A stretch of 64,000 bases of DNA, taken from positions 4,464,001 through 4,528,000 of the forward strand of contig NZ_CP087585.1 of the NCBI RefSeq assembly GCF_022200785.1, in the 5' to 3' direction. This document shows positions 49,777-59,307 of the stretch, one piece after another (positions within the stretch are counted from its first letter, which is position 1; each line of letters starts with the position of its first letter). Under the pieces are notes generated by a model. The model did no database searches, was not told where the DNA came from, and saw only the letters and a program-made list of their open reading frames with translations. A program made the position numbers and the translations under genes. Origin of the DNA: Pedobacter mucosus. GTDB lineage: Bacteria; Bacteroidota; Bacteroidia; Sphingobacteriales; Sphingobacteriaceae.

Positions 49777-51594
49777 TTAATCTGTAAAAGCCTGCATATC
49801 AATCAAACGCTTATATAAGCCATTTTGATTCATTAATTCGTTGTGATTTCCTGTTTCTACAACGCTACCTTTATCAATTACAACAATTTTATCAGCATGT
49901 TGAATGGTACTCAAGCGGTGTGCGATTACAATTGAAGTCCGATTTTTCATTAAGTTATTTAATGCTTCTTGCACTAATTTTTCTGATTCTGTATCCAATG
50001 CTGAAGTCGCTTCATCTAAAAGCATAATCGGTGGGTTTGCTAAAACTGCTCTGGCAATACATACACGTTGTTTTTGTCCGCCAGATAATCTGTTCCCTCT
50101 ATCACCAACAAAAGTTTGATAACCGTTCTCTGTGTTCTCAATAAATTCGTGTGCATTGGCAATTTTTGCTGCAGCCATAACTTCTTCGGTAGTTGCATTA
50201 GGTTTTGCAAATGCGATGTTATTGAAAATGGTATCATTAAACAAAAATGATTCTTGATTTACAGTGCCCATTTGTGCTCGGACGCTTTCTATATTAAGCT
50301 CTTTATAATTAAGACCATCGATTTTAATAGAACCTGATTTTGGATCGTGGAAACGTGGAATTAAATCCATTAAAGTGCTTTTTCCGCCACCTGATGGACC
50401 AACTAAAGCGACTGTTGTTCCCTTTTTAATATTAAGGTTAATGCCGTTTAAAATCTGCTTATCGCCATAATTAAAGAAAACATTTTCAAAGCTAATGGCG
50501 CTGTTAAAACCGTCAATTACTTTAGCATCAGGAATATTTACTAATTCTGGTTTTGTATCTATTAAATCCAAAACCCGTTCGCCCGCCGCAATTCCAGAAT
50601 GGATACCGCTAAAGGAATCTGTTAATGCTTTAACTGGCTGCATCACCTGGGAAAAAGTAGCGATGTAAACTAAAAATTTTGACGGTGTTAAGTCTCCCTG
50701 ACCAGTTAGAATCATTGTTCCGCCGTATAAAACAATGAAAACAACCACAAAAACACCAAGGGTTTGAGATACTGGCGAAGCCAATTGTTGCCTTCTTGCC
50801 ATTTTACGATTTAAAAAAGAGTAAAATTTATTTTCATCGTCAAATTTGTCTTTTACGCTTGTTGTTGCATTAAATGCCTTTATAATTTTAATTCCACTTA
50901 ATGATTCATCTAAAAAGCCAATCATTTTTGCAAATGACTCATGCGATTCTTTTGCTTGATGTTTTAGTCGTTTTACGATTTTACTGATAATGAATCCTGA
51001 AATTGGAATAACCAATAATGAAAATAAGGTCAGTTTTAAGGATATGGAAACTAAAACTGCAATGTAAAACAACAATTGTAGTGGTTCTTTAAATACAACT
51101 TGAAGCGTATTGGTAACTGTGAATTGAACAACCTGCACATCAGATGCTACTTTTGAAATAATATCGCCTTTGCGTTCATTATTAAAGTAGCCAATGTGCA
51201 AGTTCATTACATTATTAAAAACTGTTTTCCGCAGATTTAATAAGGTATGAACCCTTAAATCTTCCATAAACCTTTGAGATAAATAGCGGAAAAAGTTAGC
51301 CAACAATACAGTGAATACAATTATTACACATACAATTTTTAAGGTTTCCGTTTTGCCATAAATATCTATCGCATGCCTAATATATTCGCTAAATTGCCCC
51401 ATGAAATCTATTGAAGAGCTAACTTTGGAGAGTGATGTTGGCGCATCATTAATGAATAGCGTTTCTAAAAGCGGACCTAATAATGTAAATAGAAATGTAT
51501 TAAATATGATGGCAAATAGTGTTGCAACTACATATGGTATGGCGAACTTTTCTATTGGTTTGGCAAAGGATAATAACCGGAAATATGTTTTCAT
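49777..51594 (-). CDS. MsbA-like ABC transporter (fused permease and ATPase)
   Basis: A 605-residue half-transporter of the lipid/polysaccharide exporter type. Six hydrophobic segments lie in residues about 20-325, with the characteristic coupling region. The ATPase has Walker A GPSGGGKST (about residue 400), the signature LSGGQKQR, Walker B IMLLDEATSALD and the H-loop IAHRLS. It likely flips lipid A-core or a lipid-linked glycan made by neighbouring transferases. It lies between two glycosyltransferase pairs. The upstream gap is 157 bases, so it may have its own promoter. Confidence 0.92.
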   Translation of the reverse strand: MKTYFRLLSFAKPIEKFAIPYVVATLFAIIFNTFLFTLLGPLLETLFINDAPTSLSKVSSSIDFMGQFSEYIRHAIDIYGKTETLKIVCVIIVFTVLLANFFRYLSQRFMEDLRVHTLLNLRKTVFNNVMNLHIGYFNNERKGDIISKVASDVQVVQFTVTNTLQVVFKEPLQLLFYIAVLVSISLKLTLFSLLVIPISGFIISKIVKRLKHQAKESHESFAKMIGFLDESLSGIKIIKAFNATTSVKDKFDDENKFYSFLNRKMARRQQLASPVSQTLGVFVVVFIVLYGGTMILTGQGDLTPSKFLVYIATFSQVMQPVKALTDSFSGIHSGIAAGERVLDLIDTKPELVNIPDAKVIDGFNSAISFENVFFNYGDKQILNGINLNIKKGTTVALVGPSGGGKSTLMDLIPRFHDPKSGSIKIDGLNYKELNIESVRAQMGTVNQESFLFNDTIFNNIAFAKPNATTEEVMAAAKIANAHEFIENTENGYQTFVGDRGNRLSGGQKQRVCIARAVLANPPIMLLDEATSALDTESEKLVQEALNNLMKNRTSIVIAHRLSTIQHADKIVVIDKGSVVETGNHNELMNQNGLYKRLIDMQAFTD

Positions 51595-51751
51595 TTATAA
51601 AAATGGAATATGTAAGATGGAAATAGGATTAACATTTCCACAAAAAATCTTATTAAAACTTGGTAAATGTACGGTTTTCAAAAGAATTGAAAATTAAGCT
51701 TATCGTCATTTTGAATACATCATGAGTATGAATTAGTAAAAAGAAAAAATT

Positions 51752-52738
51752 CTATAATCTTTTTATCCTCTTGTGAATAATCGATTGATTAATAATATCC
51801 ATTACATCAGAAAGATTCAATTTTGAATGGTATTTTTCTTTTAACAGATTAAGTCTGTTTCGACTTGCTGAAATTAATTCTTTATGACCTAAATAATCGC
51901 GGTAACTTTGCCAAACCCAAGCTTTGCCTGTTAATAATTTTGGAATCAGTTCGGTAAATATTTGTTGAAGAGGATATAAACTTTTCCTTAATTGTTCTAA
52001 ATGAATTCCTTGTAAAATGTATCGATTACGGTAATAAATTTTTTTGATGAAATTGGATTTGATTTGGGTTTTTGTACTTCCACTAACATGATGAAAGCAC
52101 ACCGATTGGTGTTCATAATAGCATTTCCATCCTAATTGCCAGGCCCTTAAACTTAAATCAAAGTCTTCTGAAGAAAATGGAGAATATATTTCATCAAAGC
52201 CAGCAAGTTCTTTTAGTTTTTTAGCATCTACTAAAGCATTGGCGCCAGATAAATAAGCCGTATAAACGTGATCATCAATAGGGTTTTCGCTATAATAAAA
52301 TTTATTTGCTTTAATTCTACAACCGCTAAAATAGAGTAATCGAGCAGCATCTTCTATTCTGGTTTTATCGAAGCTCATTATGCGAGCCATTACCCCAAAA
52401 GTATCTGGTCTATCAAAATATTTCCATTGATGTTCGAAATAATCTGGCGTAAGTTTAACATCAGAATTTAACAATAAAATGAGCTCATGTTTAGCCTCTT
52501 TAATACCGTGGTTGCAGGTATAAGAGAACCCTCGATTTTTATCATTAACCAATAATTTTGCATGAGGATAATCAGATTTTATAAAAGCAATACTATCATC
52601 TTTGGAGCCATCATCTATAACGATCACCTCAAATGTAATTTTTGCATTTTCTGCTGCGATAAAAACGGAAGGCAAATAATTTTCTAATAAATGCTTGCCA
52701 TTATAGTTTGGGATAACGATGGAAAGGGTTTTTGGCAT
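51752..52738 (-). CDS. Glycosyltransferase family 2 (rhamnosyltransferase-like)
   Basis: A 328-residue GT2 enzyme with LSIVIPNYNGKHLL at the start, VIVIDDGSKDDS, RGFSYTCNHGIKEAKHELIL and LLNSDVKLTPDY (the DxD region), then GFDEIYSPFSSEDFDLSLRA. The last shape is typical of transferases that build surface glycans. Its start directly abuts the stop of the next upstream gene. It belongs to the same minus-strand cluster. Confidence 0.87.
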   Translation of the reverse strand: MPKTLSIVIPNYNGKHLLENYLPSVFIAAENAKITFEVIVIDDGSKDDSIAFIKSDYPHAKLLVNDKNRGFSYTCNHGIKEAKHELILLLNSDVKLTPDYFEHQWKYFDRPDTFGVMARIMSFDKTRIEDAARLLYFSGCRIKANKFYYSENPIDDHVYTAYLSGANALVDAKKLKELAGFDEIYSPFSSEDFDLSLRAWQLGWKCYYEHQSVCFHHVSGSTKTQIKSNFIKKIYYRNRYILQGIHLEQLRKSLYPLQQIFTELIPKLLTGKAWVWQSYRDYLGHKELISASRNRLNLLKEKYHSKLNLSDVMDIINQSIIHKRIKRL

Positions 52739-53614
52739 TTATTTAACAATTTTATAGTTTCGATATTCAAATAAACGAAGGCCGGTTAAATCCTCAATTT
52801 TTTGCAAAACTTTACGCCTGAAATTCATTTTAGGTGTTTCTTGGGTAAGGTCTTTTTCAAACTTCCAATTTGCAGCATTAATTCTGGGCTGCATCACTTT
52901 TGGATGCGTTCCCTTAAAATGGACCAAACGATCTGCGTTATGCATATTAAATGTCTCCTGAACAGGGTAATTTTCTTCAATCCATTCTTCAGATTGATAA
53001 AACTGATTAAAGTTTCGCACTTTTCCTTGTAAACCTTTTGGGGGTTTTACCCATCCATAATGGTAAATATAAGCGTCTATTAATTTAACTTTTAATTTTT
53101 TATCGTTTATTCTAAAACCTTGCGCATCACGATAGGAGTGAACGCCAGGTAGGTTTTTAATAATTCTTACTTCTCTACGATACCATCTTCTGGATTCTGC
53201 CAGGTAATCGTACGACGCATAAAAATGTCTGTATTTCAACAGAAGTGCTTCTACATTTTTATTGTGAAGCTCTTGCTCCATTTCCTTTTGAATTAGCGGA
53301 AGATAATCTTCATGAATTGCTTCGTCACCTTGAATATAAACCATCCAATCGGTATCTGCAGAAATGGCGGCTAGTGCTTTGTTGGTTTCATCAGCAAAAA
53401 CCCTTCCGCCTTCTTTAGCATTTTCATCCCAAATGGTATCGATAATTCTGATTTTTGGATCGATATTTTTTACAAGTTCAGCAGTTTCATCATCAGAATT
53501 ACCTAAGGCAATAATAAATTCATCACATAGAGGTAAAACAGATAAGATGGCTTCTTTTGCAGGATAATCATTTACAATAACGTTTCTTAAAAAGGTAAAG
53601 CCGGTAATTTTCAT
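52739..53614 (-). CDS. Glycosyltransferase family 2-like protein
   Basis: A 291-residue protein, ATG at 53614 (MKITGFTFLRNVIVNDYPAK). The GT-A fold region contains EFIIALGNSDDETAE and MVYIQGDEAIHEDYL with the acidic metal site. The C-terminus has IDAYIYHYGWVKPPKG, a pattern of a family often found in lipid A or LPS core clusters in Bacteroidota. It opens the minus-strand glycan cluster, abutting the next gene with no gap. It is divergent from meaB by 41 bases. Confidence 0.82.
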   Translation of the reverse strand: MKITGFTFLRNVIVNDYPAKEAILSVLPLCDEFIIALGNSDDETAELVKNIDPKIRIIDTIWDENAKEGGRVFADETNKALAAISADTDWMVYIQGDEAIHEDYLPLIQKEMEQELHNKNVEALLLKYRHFYASYDYLAESRRWYRREVRIIKNLPGVHSYRDAQGFRINDKKLKVKLIDAYIYHYGWVKPPKGLQGKVRNFNQFYQSEEWIEENYPVQETFNMHNADRLVHFKGTHPKVMQPRINAANWKFEKDLTQETPKMNFRRKVLQKIEDLTGLRLFEYRNYKIVK

Positions 53615-53655
53615 TAAAAATAAATCTGTTTCTTTGTACAAAGATAGTTTTATTG

Positions 53656-54549
53656 ATGAATACGCATCTATCCATATTAAGCGAAGTAAAGGAAGGCAAT
53701 TTCAAGGTTTTAGCTAGGGCATTAACCCTTGTTGAAAATGATTTACCTCCTGCTGATCTGATTTTGCGTGATCTTCATTCGATAAATAATACGCTGGTTA
53801 TTGGCATTACTGGTCCGCCAGGCGCTGGTAAAAGCACTTTAGTAAATAGCATAACCCAATTTTTTAGCAATCAGGGAAAGCGCATTGCTATCTTAGCAAT
53901 CGACCCAACTTCGCCCTTTAATTTTGGTTCCTTACTGGGAGATCGGATTAGGATGGCCTCTCAGTTTAATAACCCAAATGTGTTTATCCGTTCGCTTGCT
54001 ACCAGAGGTGCTTTAGGTGGTATTTCTGCCAAAACCATTGAAATGGTTGATGTGCTAAAGGCGGCTAATTTTGATTTGATTATTGTAGAAACGGTAGGTG
54101 TTGGGCAATCAGAAGTGGAAATTGCAGGATTAGCAGATAAAACAATTGTAGTATTGGTTCCAGAATCTGGGGATGAAATACAAAACATTAAATCTGGCTT
54201 GATGGAAATTGCAGGCTGCTTTGTGGTGAATAAAGCCGATAGGGAAGGCGCTGATCTTTTTGCGAATAATCTTAAGAAAATGGTTCATCAAGGGGTAAAG
54301 GAAATTCCTGTTTTTAAAACTGTTGCAGATAACAACATTGGAATCACTGAACTTTGCCAGTGGATCGCAGTTCCGAACGTATATGGAAATACCAGAAAAG
54401 AATTTTTATATACTGAAAAAGCATGGAGAATAATTCAACATCAAAAGATGGTTGGTGTAGATAAAAAAAGGCTGCGAGAAGAAATTCAGGCAGCTTTATT
54501 AAAAGATGACTTTAATATTTATCGCTTTGCGGATGAGTTTTTGAAGTAG
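53656..54549 (+). CDS. meaB: MeaB/ArgK-type GTPase (methylmalonyl-CoA mutase chaperone)
   Basis: MeaB is a G3E-family GTPase that protects and reloads the cobalamin-dependent methylmalonyl-CoA mutase. The 297-residue protein has Walker A GITGPPGAGKSTLVNS near residue 56, the switch SLATRGALGGIS, VETVGVGQSEVEIAG and the NKAD motif in VVNKADREG. No mutase genes are in the window. I prefer the ATG at 53656 over a TTG one codon upstream. It is divergent from the glycan cluster and ends before a large repeat array. Confidence 0.92.
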   Translation: MNTHLSILSEVKEGNFKVLARALTLVENDLPPADLILRDLHSINNTLVIGITGPPGAGKSTLVNSITQFFSNQGKRIAILAIDPTSPFNFGSLLGDRIRMASQFNNPNVFIRSLATRGALGGISAKTIEMVDVLKAANFDLIIVETVGVGQSEVEIAGLADKTIVVLVPESGDEIQNIKSGLMEIAGCFVVNKADREGADLFANNLKKMVHQGVKEIPVFKTVADNNIGITELCQWIAVPNVYGNTRKEFLYTEKAWRIIQHQKMVGVDKKRLREEIQAALLKDDFNIYRFADEFLK

Positions 54550-54555
54550 GGATTT

Positions 54556-55571
54556 TGTCTTGGCCAGACGGGCTTTTTTCTTTTGACATCAAAAGACCAA
54601 TGAGCTTAATAAAAGGCTCTACCTTTCCATGCAAATAGCTAATTTTTCTTCGCCTCTATGCCGGCGGGCATGGTACTTTGAAACACCAAAGTACCCAAAG
54701 TGTTCGGCTTAAAATGTTTCTATTAAAGGTAGTGGTTTGGGTTAGCCTGTGCTTTCCGAAACATTTGTTATGCCGATCCAAGCTGAACGAAGATATAGTG
54801 GTTTGGCCTAGCGGGATGGAAATAGATGTGATGTTATATGCTTTTTAAGACTAATCGACTAGCCCTCTCGTCATGCTAAATTCATTTCAGCATCTGTCTT
54901 ATTAAAATCCCTTGAAATCACTGCTACGTTTTGCCTTTGGCCAGACGGGCTTTTTTCTTTTGATATCAAAAGACCAGCGAAGCTTAATTAAAAGGCTCTA
55001 CCTTTCGACGCAAATAATTAATTTTTCTTCGCCTCTATGCCGGCGGGCATGGTACTTTGAAACACCAAAGTACCCAAAGTGTTCGGCTTAAAATGTTTCT
55101 ATTAAAGTTTGTGGTTTGGATTTGCCTGTGCTTTCCGAAACATTTGTTATGCCCATCCAAGCTGAACGAAGATATAGTGGTTTGGCTTAGCGGGATGGAA
55201 ATAGATGTGATGTTATATGCTTTTAAGACTAATCGACTAGCCCTCTCGTCATGCTAAATTCATTTCAGCATCTCTCTTATTAAAATCCTTTGAAATTTAT
55301 GCTCCGTTTTGCCTTTGGCTAGACGGGCTTTTTTCTTTTGACATCAAAAGAATAGTGAAGCTTACTAAAAAGGCTCTACCTTTCGATGCAAATAGTTAAT
55401 TATTCTTCGCCTCTATGCCGGCGGGCATGGTACTTTGAAACACCAAAGTACCCAAAGTGTTCGGCTTAAAATGTTTCTATTAAAGTTTGTGGTTTGGATT
55501 TGCCTGTGCTTTCCGAAACATTTGTTATGCCGATCCAAGCTGAACGAAGATATAGTGGTTTGGCTTAGCTA
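54556..55571 (+). repeat. Tandem array of a 377/378-bp noncoding unit (2.7 copies)
   Basis: Units start near 54556, 54933 and 55311; the third is cut at about 55571. Spacing between the landmark CCAGACGGG is 377 and 378 bases. Each unit has two hairpins, CTTTTGACATCAAAAG and GTACTTTGAAACACCAAAGT plus AC, and the block GCCGATCCAAGCTGAACGAA. Units are nearly identical, so duplication is recent. A reading frame of 66 codons inside (55057-55257) is chance. Confidence 0.9.
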
Positions 55572-56222
55572 GGTGCACTGTGCAATTAACATCATGCTAT
55601 ATGCACCCTGTTCCCGGCCTAGGATATGATAGAAGGATAAAACGTTAAGAGCTTATTGCAATAACTTCCATTCCACCAAAGGACAAGGCAGCACGCCTTC
55701 CCGATTCTTCATCGGGGCTTGTGCTGACGGCAAAAAAGCTTTTACGAATTTATCCGACATCAGATCCAAGCCTTGATTTTTTTGTTACTTTTTTGATCAA
55801 GCAAAAAAGTAAAGGCCCTTCGGTGGCTAACCGAGGCAAGGCTTGCGAAGCAAAGAGTTATAATGAATTACAACCCTGCATTCTGGCCTAGCTCAAAGGA
55901 GCCCCTTGTGGGAGATATGGAAGGAAAAGCAATATCAAATTAAAAAGTCGTCATCTCGAATGAGGCACAAAGAGAGATCTGATTAAACAGATTTCTCAAT
56001 CGCAAAAAAGCTCATTTCGAAAGGACGACAGTAATCTTTCTTTTCGACTTATCAACTTAATAGGTTGTGCCAAAACATTTATCCCAAAGGGATTCCTTTA
56101 GAAGGAGGCCGATCCAAGCTGAACGAAGATGTAATGTTTGAGCTTCGCCAGATGAAAACCCAAACATTACTAATGACATCGAGAAAAATTAAGCTATAAG
56201 GTTAATTTTCAGTTAATAAGCT
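55572..56222. other. Repeat-rich noncoding stretch before pepP
   Basis: This holds fragments of several dispersed elements: CCCGATTCTTCATCGGGGCT (hairpin like that of the 258-bp element), the hairpin TTACTTTTTT..AAAAAAGTAA near 55785-55812, a GCCGATCCAAGCTGAACGAA fragment near 56108-56128 shared with the tandem unit, and CGTCATCTCGAATGAGGCAC near 55950. I see no reading frame of note. Confidence 0.6.
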
Positions 56223-57521
56223 TTATCCTTTACTGCCATTCATAATTTCTTCAATTTCATCCGCTTCTACAGGAATATCAGCCATTAAATCTATATTTCC
56301 TGATGATGTAATTAATATATTATTTTCCAAACGAATGCCTAAACCTTCTTCAGGAATATATATTCCAGGCTCAACTGTTAAAATATTTCCAGGAGCAAAC
56401 TTGGTATATCTTCCTGCAAAGTCATGTACATCAATTCCCAGATGGTGAGAGGTTCCATGCATAAAGTATTTTTTATAAGCTGGAAATAGAGGATTCTGAT
56501 TTTTTACATCAGCGATTGATAGCAAACCTAAATTCACCAATTGTTCGGTCATGATCTCCCCAACCTGTTCATGGTAAGTATTCCAAACCGTATCAGTAAC
56601 AATTAATTTCGTCGCTTCTTTCATTACATGCAAAACCGCGTTGTAAACATCTTTTTGTCTCTGGGTAAAAGTTCCGCTTACAGGTATCGATCTACTCATA
56701 TCGGCATTGTAGTTTGCGTATTCAGCGCCGAAATCAAAGAGAATCACGTCTCCATCTTTGCAAACTTGATTGTTATCATTATAATGAAGAATATTTGCAT
56801 TGTGGCCTGAAGCAATTATTGGCGTATAAGCATGGCCGGTTCCGCCCTGACGAATAAATTCGTGAATTATTTCTGCCTCAATCTCATATTCCTTAACACC
56901 TGGTTTGGTAAATTTAAGTACCCGAACAAAAGCATCACGGGTTATAGCACATGCTTTTTTAGTCAGTTCTATTTCTACATCAGATTTTATTGCCCTTAAT
57001 TCACGCATAATTGGCGCTGAACGTTCATAATGGTGAAGTGGATACCTTGAGCGCATTTGATCAATAAAACGAATGTCGCGGTATGCAACCGTATGTGCAT
57101 AGCGATCGTTTTCATTCGTATTCAAATAAATATGTTCAGCATAATGAATAATACTATGTAAGATATTATCAAAATCTTCTAACCAAAAAATATTTAAAAT
57201 ACCAGATGCAGACTTCGCTTGTTCTTTTGTATATTTATAACCTTCCCAAACCTTAATATGATCGTTTGTCTGTCTTAAAAACAGGACTTCCTTGTACAAA
57301 GGATTAGGACAATCGGGAAATAAGAGCAATATTGTTTGTTCTTGATCGATTCCTGATAAATAAAATAAATCAGGATTTTGTTTAAACAGGAAGTTTTGAT
57401 CTCCACTTCTTGGAAACTCATCACTTGCATTAAAAATTGCTAAAGAATTGTTTTTAAGCCTATTAGTATAATTTTGTCTATTTAAAATAAATAGTGATTG
57501 ATCAATTTGTGAATATTTCAT
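56223..57521 (-). CDS. pepP: Xaa-Pro aminopeptidase (M24B family)
   Basis: PepP removes an N-terminal residue before proline. The 432-residue protein has an N-terminal domain (about 1-170) and a pita-bread catalytic domain with ligands in VILFDFGAEYANYNADMSRS (two Asp), MHGTSHHLGIDVHD (His), LTVEPGIYI (Glu) and GIRLENN (Glu). It has no signal peptide, so it is cytoplasmic. A TACATTTG box on the minus strand (57551-57558) may serve as its promoter. It is divergent from the OmpA-family gene. Confidence 0.93.
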   Translation of the reverse strand: MKYSQIDQSLFILNRQNYTNRLKNNSLAIFNASDEFPRSGDQNFLFKQNPDLFYLSGIDQEQTILLLFPDCPNPLYKEVLFLRQTNDHIKVWEGYKYTKEQAKSASGILNIFWLEDFDNILHSIIHYAEHIYLNTNENDRYAHTVAYRDIRFIDQMRSRYPLHHYERSAPIMRELRAIKSDVEIELTKKACAITRDAFVRVLKFTKPGVKEYEIEAEIIHEFIRQGGTGHAYTPIIASGHNANILHYNDNNQVCKDGDVILFDFGAEYANYNADMSRSIPVSGTFTQRQKDVYNAVLHVMKEATKLIVTDTVWNTYHEQVGEIMTEQLVNLGLLSIADVKNQNPLFPAYKKYFMHGTSHHLGIDVHDFAGRYTKFAPGNILTVEPGIYIPEEGLGIRLENNILITSSGNIDLMADIPVEADEIEEIMNGSKG

Positions 57522-57606
57522 ATGAATTGGGTTGTTTATTGAGCAGTTGCCAAATGTATGAAATTCATTAATTATGTCGAAGTTTGGAACGGAGTTTGTA
57601 CAAAAG

Positions 57607-57636
57607 TTTGAAAATTTAAATTTTTGTTTAATTTTG
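57607..57636 (+). promoter_or_regulatory. Predicted promoter of the OmpA-family gene
   Basis: TTTG at 57607-57610 and TAATTTTG at 57629-57636 with an 18-base spacer. It lies 58 bases before the ATG at 57694, and a strong, TTTG-N18-TAnnTTTG promoter suits a highly expressed outer-membrane protein. Confidence 0.65.
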
Positions 57637-57693
57637 CAATTACAAAAAATTAATCGATTAGATTGTTTAACCCTTAAAAAAGAAAAAAAGATT

Positions 57694-59052
57694 ATGAATT
57701 ATTCTACTTTAAAGAAAAGTCTAGCACTTTCTTTAGTGGCAGTAACAGGAGTAGCTACTCTTGCTGTCGCTCAGGATGCGCCTGCAACGACTTCTTCTAC
57801 CAAGGTATTTGGTGGAAGACAACAGTACAGAACTTGGTCAATTGGCGTTAATGGTGGTGTATTAGCACCTATCGTTGCTATTGGCGGTTCTAATGACTTC
57901 AACAAATGGGATGTTAACTTAGGTTACGGTTTAAACATCCGTAAACAATTAGGTCACTCATTCGGTTTAGAATTAAACGGTGTTCGTGGTAAAGTATCTG
58001 GATCTAACGATGCAGGTTTAGCAGGAGCTGGTAACAATGCAACTAGAGAATTTGAAACTGAATTACAATATGCAGTTGATTTACGTGGTGTAGTTAACTT
58101 AGGTTCAATTGATTTCTTACGTCGTGAGAATTCAGTTGGTTTCTTCGTTACTGCTGGTGCTGGTTACATGGCTTATTCGCCAAAATTAACTTTAGCTAAC
58201 GGTACTGTTATTGATAACAAAGGTAAATATACTGGTCCAGTTGGTGATACTCATGATGCTGCTGATTATATCAAAGGTTTCTACATTCCAGTTGGTGCTG
58301 GTGTTAAATTCAAAGTTTCTGAGCGTGTTAACTTTAACTTAGGTTACACAATGAGCTTCATTGATGCTGACAATTTTGATGGTGTATATGCTAAAGGTAC
58401 TACAAAAGATAAATTCTCTTACGGTTACGCTGGATTAGAATTCTCTTTAGGTTCTTCTGCTAAACCAAGTTTAGAATGGTCTAACCCATTGGCTACAATG
58501 TATGATGAATTAAAAGATCCTACATTACGTCAAGAAGTTGAAGCATTAAAAGGTCGTGTAACTGCTGTTGAAAAATCTGTTGAAGATTTGAAAAAAGATA
58601 CTGACGGTGACGGTGTTGCTGATCAATTCGATAAATGTCCAGGTACTCCAGCAGGAACTGCTGTTGATGGTTCAGGTTGTCCACTTCCTAAAATGGTAGC
58701 TGATTCAACTGCAACTAGCAATGTAACTGGTTTCGAAAAAATCTCTTTCGATTTCAACTCATCAGTATTAAAAACTGAATCTTATCCTACTTTAGATAAA
58801 TTATCTTCAGTATTACGTGAAAACGGTGGTAAAGTAACTGTAAACGGTTACGCTTCAAGCGAAGGTACTGCTGCATATAATGTGAAGTTATCTAAAGACA
58901 GAGCAAATTCTGTTAAAACTTACTTAGTAAACTCTGGTGTTAACGCTAGTCAAGTTGCTACTAAAGGTAATGGTGAAGCTAATCCAATTGCTTCTAACGA
59001 TACTGAAGAAGGTCGTATCCAAAACCGTCGTGTTGAAACTGCTAGAAACTAG
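57694..59052 (+). CDS. OmpA family outer-membrane protein
   Basis: A 452-residue protein. I start at ATG 57694 (MNYSTLKKSLALSL, a signal peptide cleaved near AVAQD); an upstream frame is open but contains the promoter. Residues about 40-270 form an OMP_b-barrel-like domain, about 300-330 a thrombospondin type-3-like calcium segment (DTDGDGVADQFDKCPG), and about 345-452 an OmpA domain that binds peptidoglycan (NGYASSEG, LSKDRANSVKTYLV, GRIQNRRVE). The codon use is unusually biased towards GGT, GCT, ACT and CGT, as in highly expressed genes. It anchors the outer membrane to the wall. Confidence 0.93.
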   Translation: MNYSTLKKSLALSLVAVTGVATLAVAQDAPATTSSTKVFGGRQQYRTWSIGVNGGVLAPIVAIGGSNDFNKWDVNLGYGLNIRKQLGHSFGLELNGVRGKVSGSNDAGLAGAGNNATREFETELQYAVDLRGVVNLGSIDFLRRENSVGFFVTAGAGYMAYSPKLTLANGTVIDNKGKYTGPVGDTHDAADYIKGFYIPVGAGVKFKVSERVNFNLGYTMSFIDADNFDGVYAKGTTKDKFSYGYAGLEFSLGSSAKPSLEWSNPLATMYDELKDPTLRQEVEALKGRVTAVEKSVEDLKKDTDGDGVADQFDKCPGTPAGTAVDGSGCPLPKMVADSTATSNVTGFEKISFDFNSSVLKTESYPTLDKLSSVLRENGGKVTVNGYASSEGTAAYNVKLSKDRANSVKTYLVNSGVNASQVATKGNGEANPIASNDTEEGRIQNRRVETARN

Positions 59053-59071
59053 TATTTCAATATAAAGTTTT

Positions 59072-59103
59072 AAAAAGTCCCGATGCAAATCGGGACTTTT
59101 TTT
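59072..59103 (+). terminator. Terminator after the OmpA-family gene
   Basis: AAAAAGTCCCGAT and ATCGGGACTTTTT form a 13-base stem with a four-base loop (GCAA), followed by T. It is a strong terminator. Confidence 0.9.
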
Positions 59104-59149
59104 ATGCCTTTTAATTTCCTGAATTAAGCTTTTTAGCTAAGTTTGTATT

Positions 59150-59290
59150 ATGTACTTCTTCAGAAAAAAAGATCCAAATCGGCCAAATAATATCAATATC
59201 AAGATTATGCATATTATCAATGCATTGGCGATTACTATATTTCTTGCAGGTATCATTTACAAAGTCATTCAATGGCTAACCACTAAATAG
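59150..59290 (+). CDS. 46-residue membrane-anchored mini-protein, DUF6728-like
   Basis: A 46-codon frame from ATG 59150 to TAG 59290. The product starts MYFFRKKDPNRPNNINIKIM, followed by one hydrophobic helix (residues about 20-40) and a short tail. This pattern resembles a Bacteroidota-specific small protein family (DUF6728, recalled from annotation, not tested here). It lies between a terminator and ridA, 17 bases before ridA, so it may share a transcript with it. The function is unknown. Confidence 0.7.
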   Translation: MYFFRKKDPNRPNNINIKIMHIINALAITIFLAGIIYKVIQWLTTK

Positions 59291-59307
59291 TCAACTTCCT
59301 TTTTATT

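Noticed and set aside
55057..55257. A 66-codon open frame inside the tandem array
   Set aside because: It lies inside noncoding repeat units that also occur elsewhere without an open frame, so it is chance.
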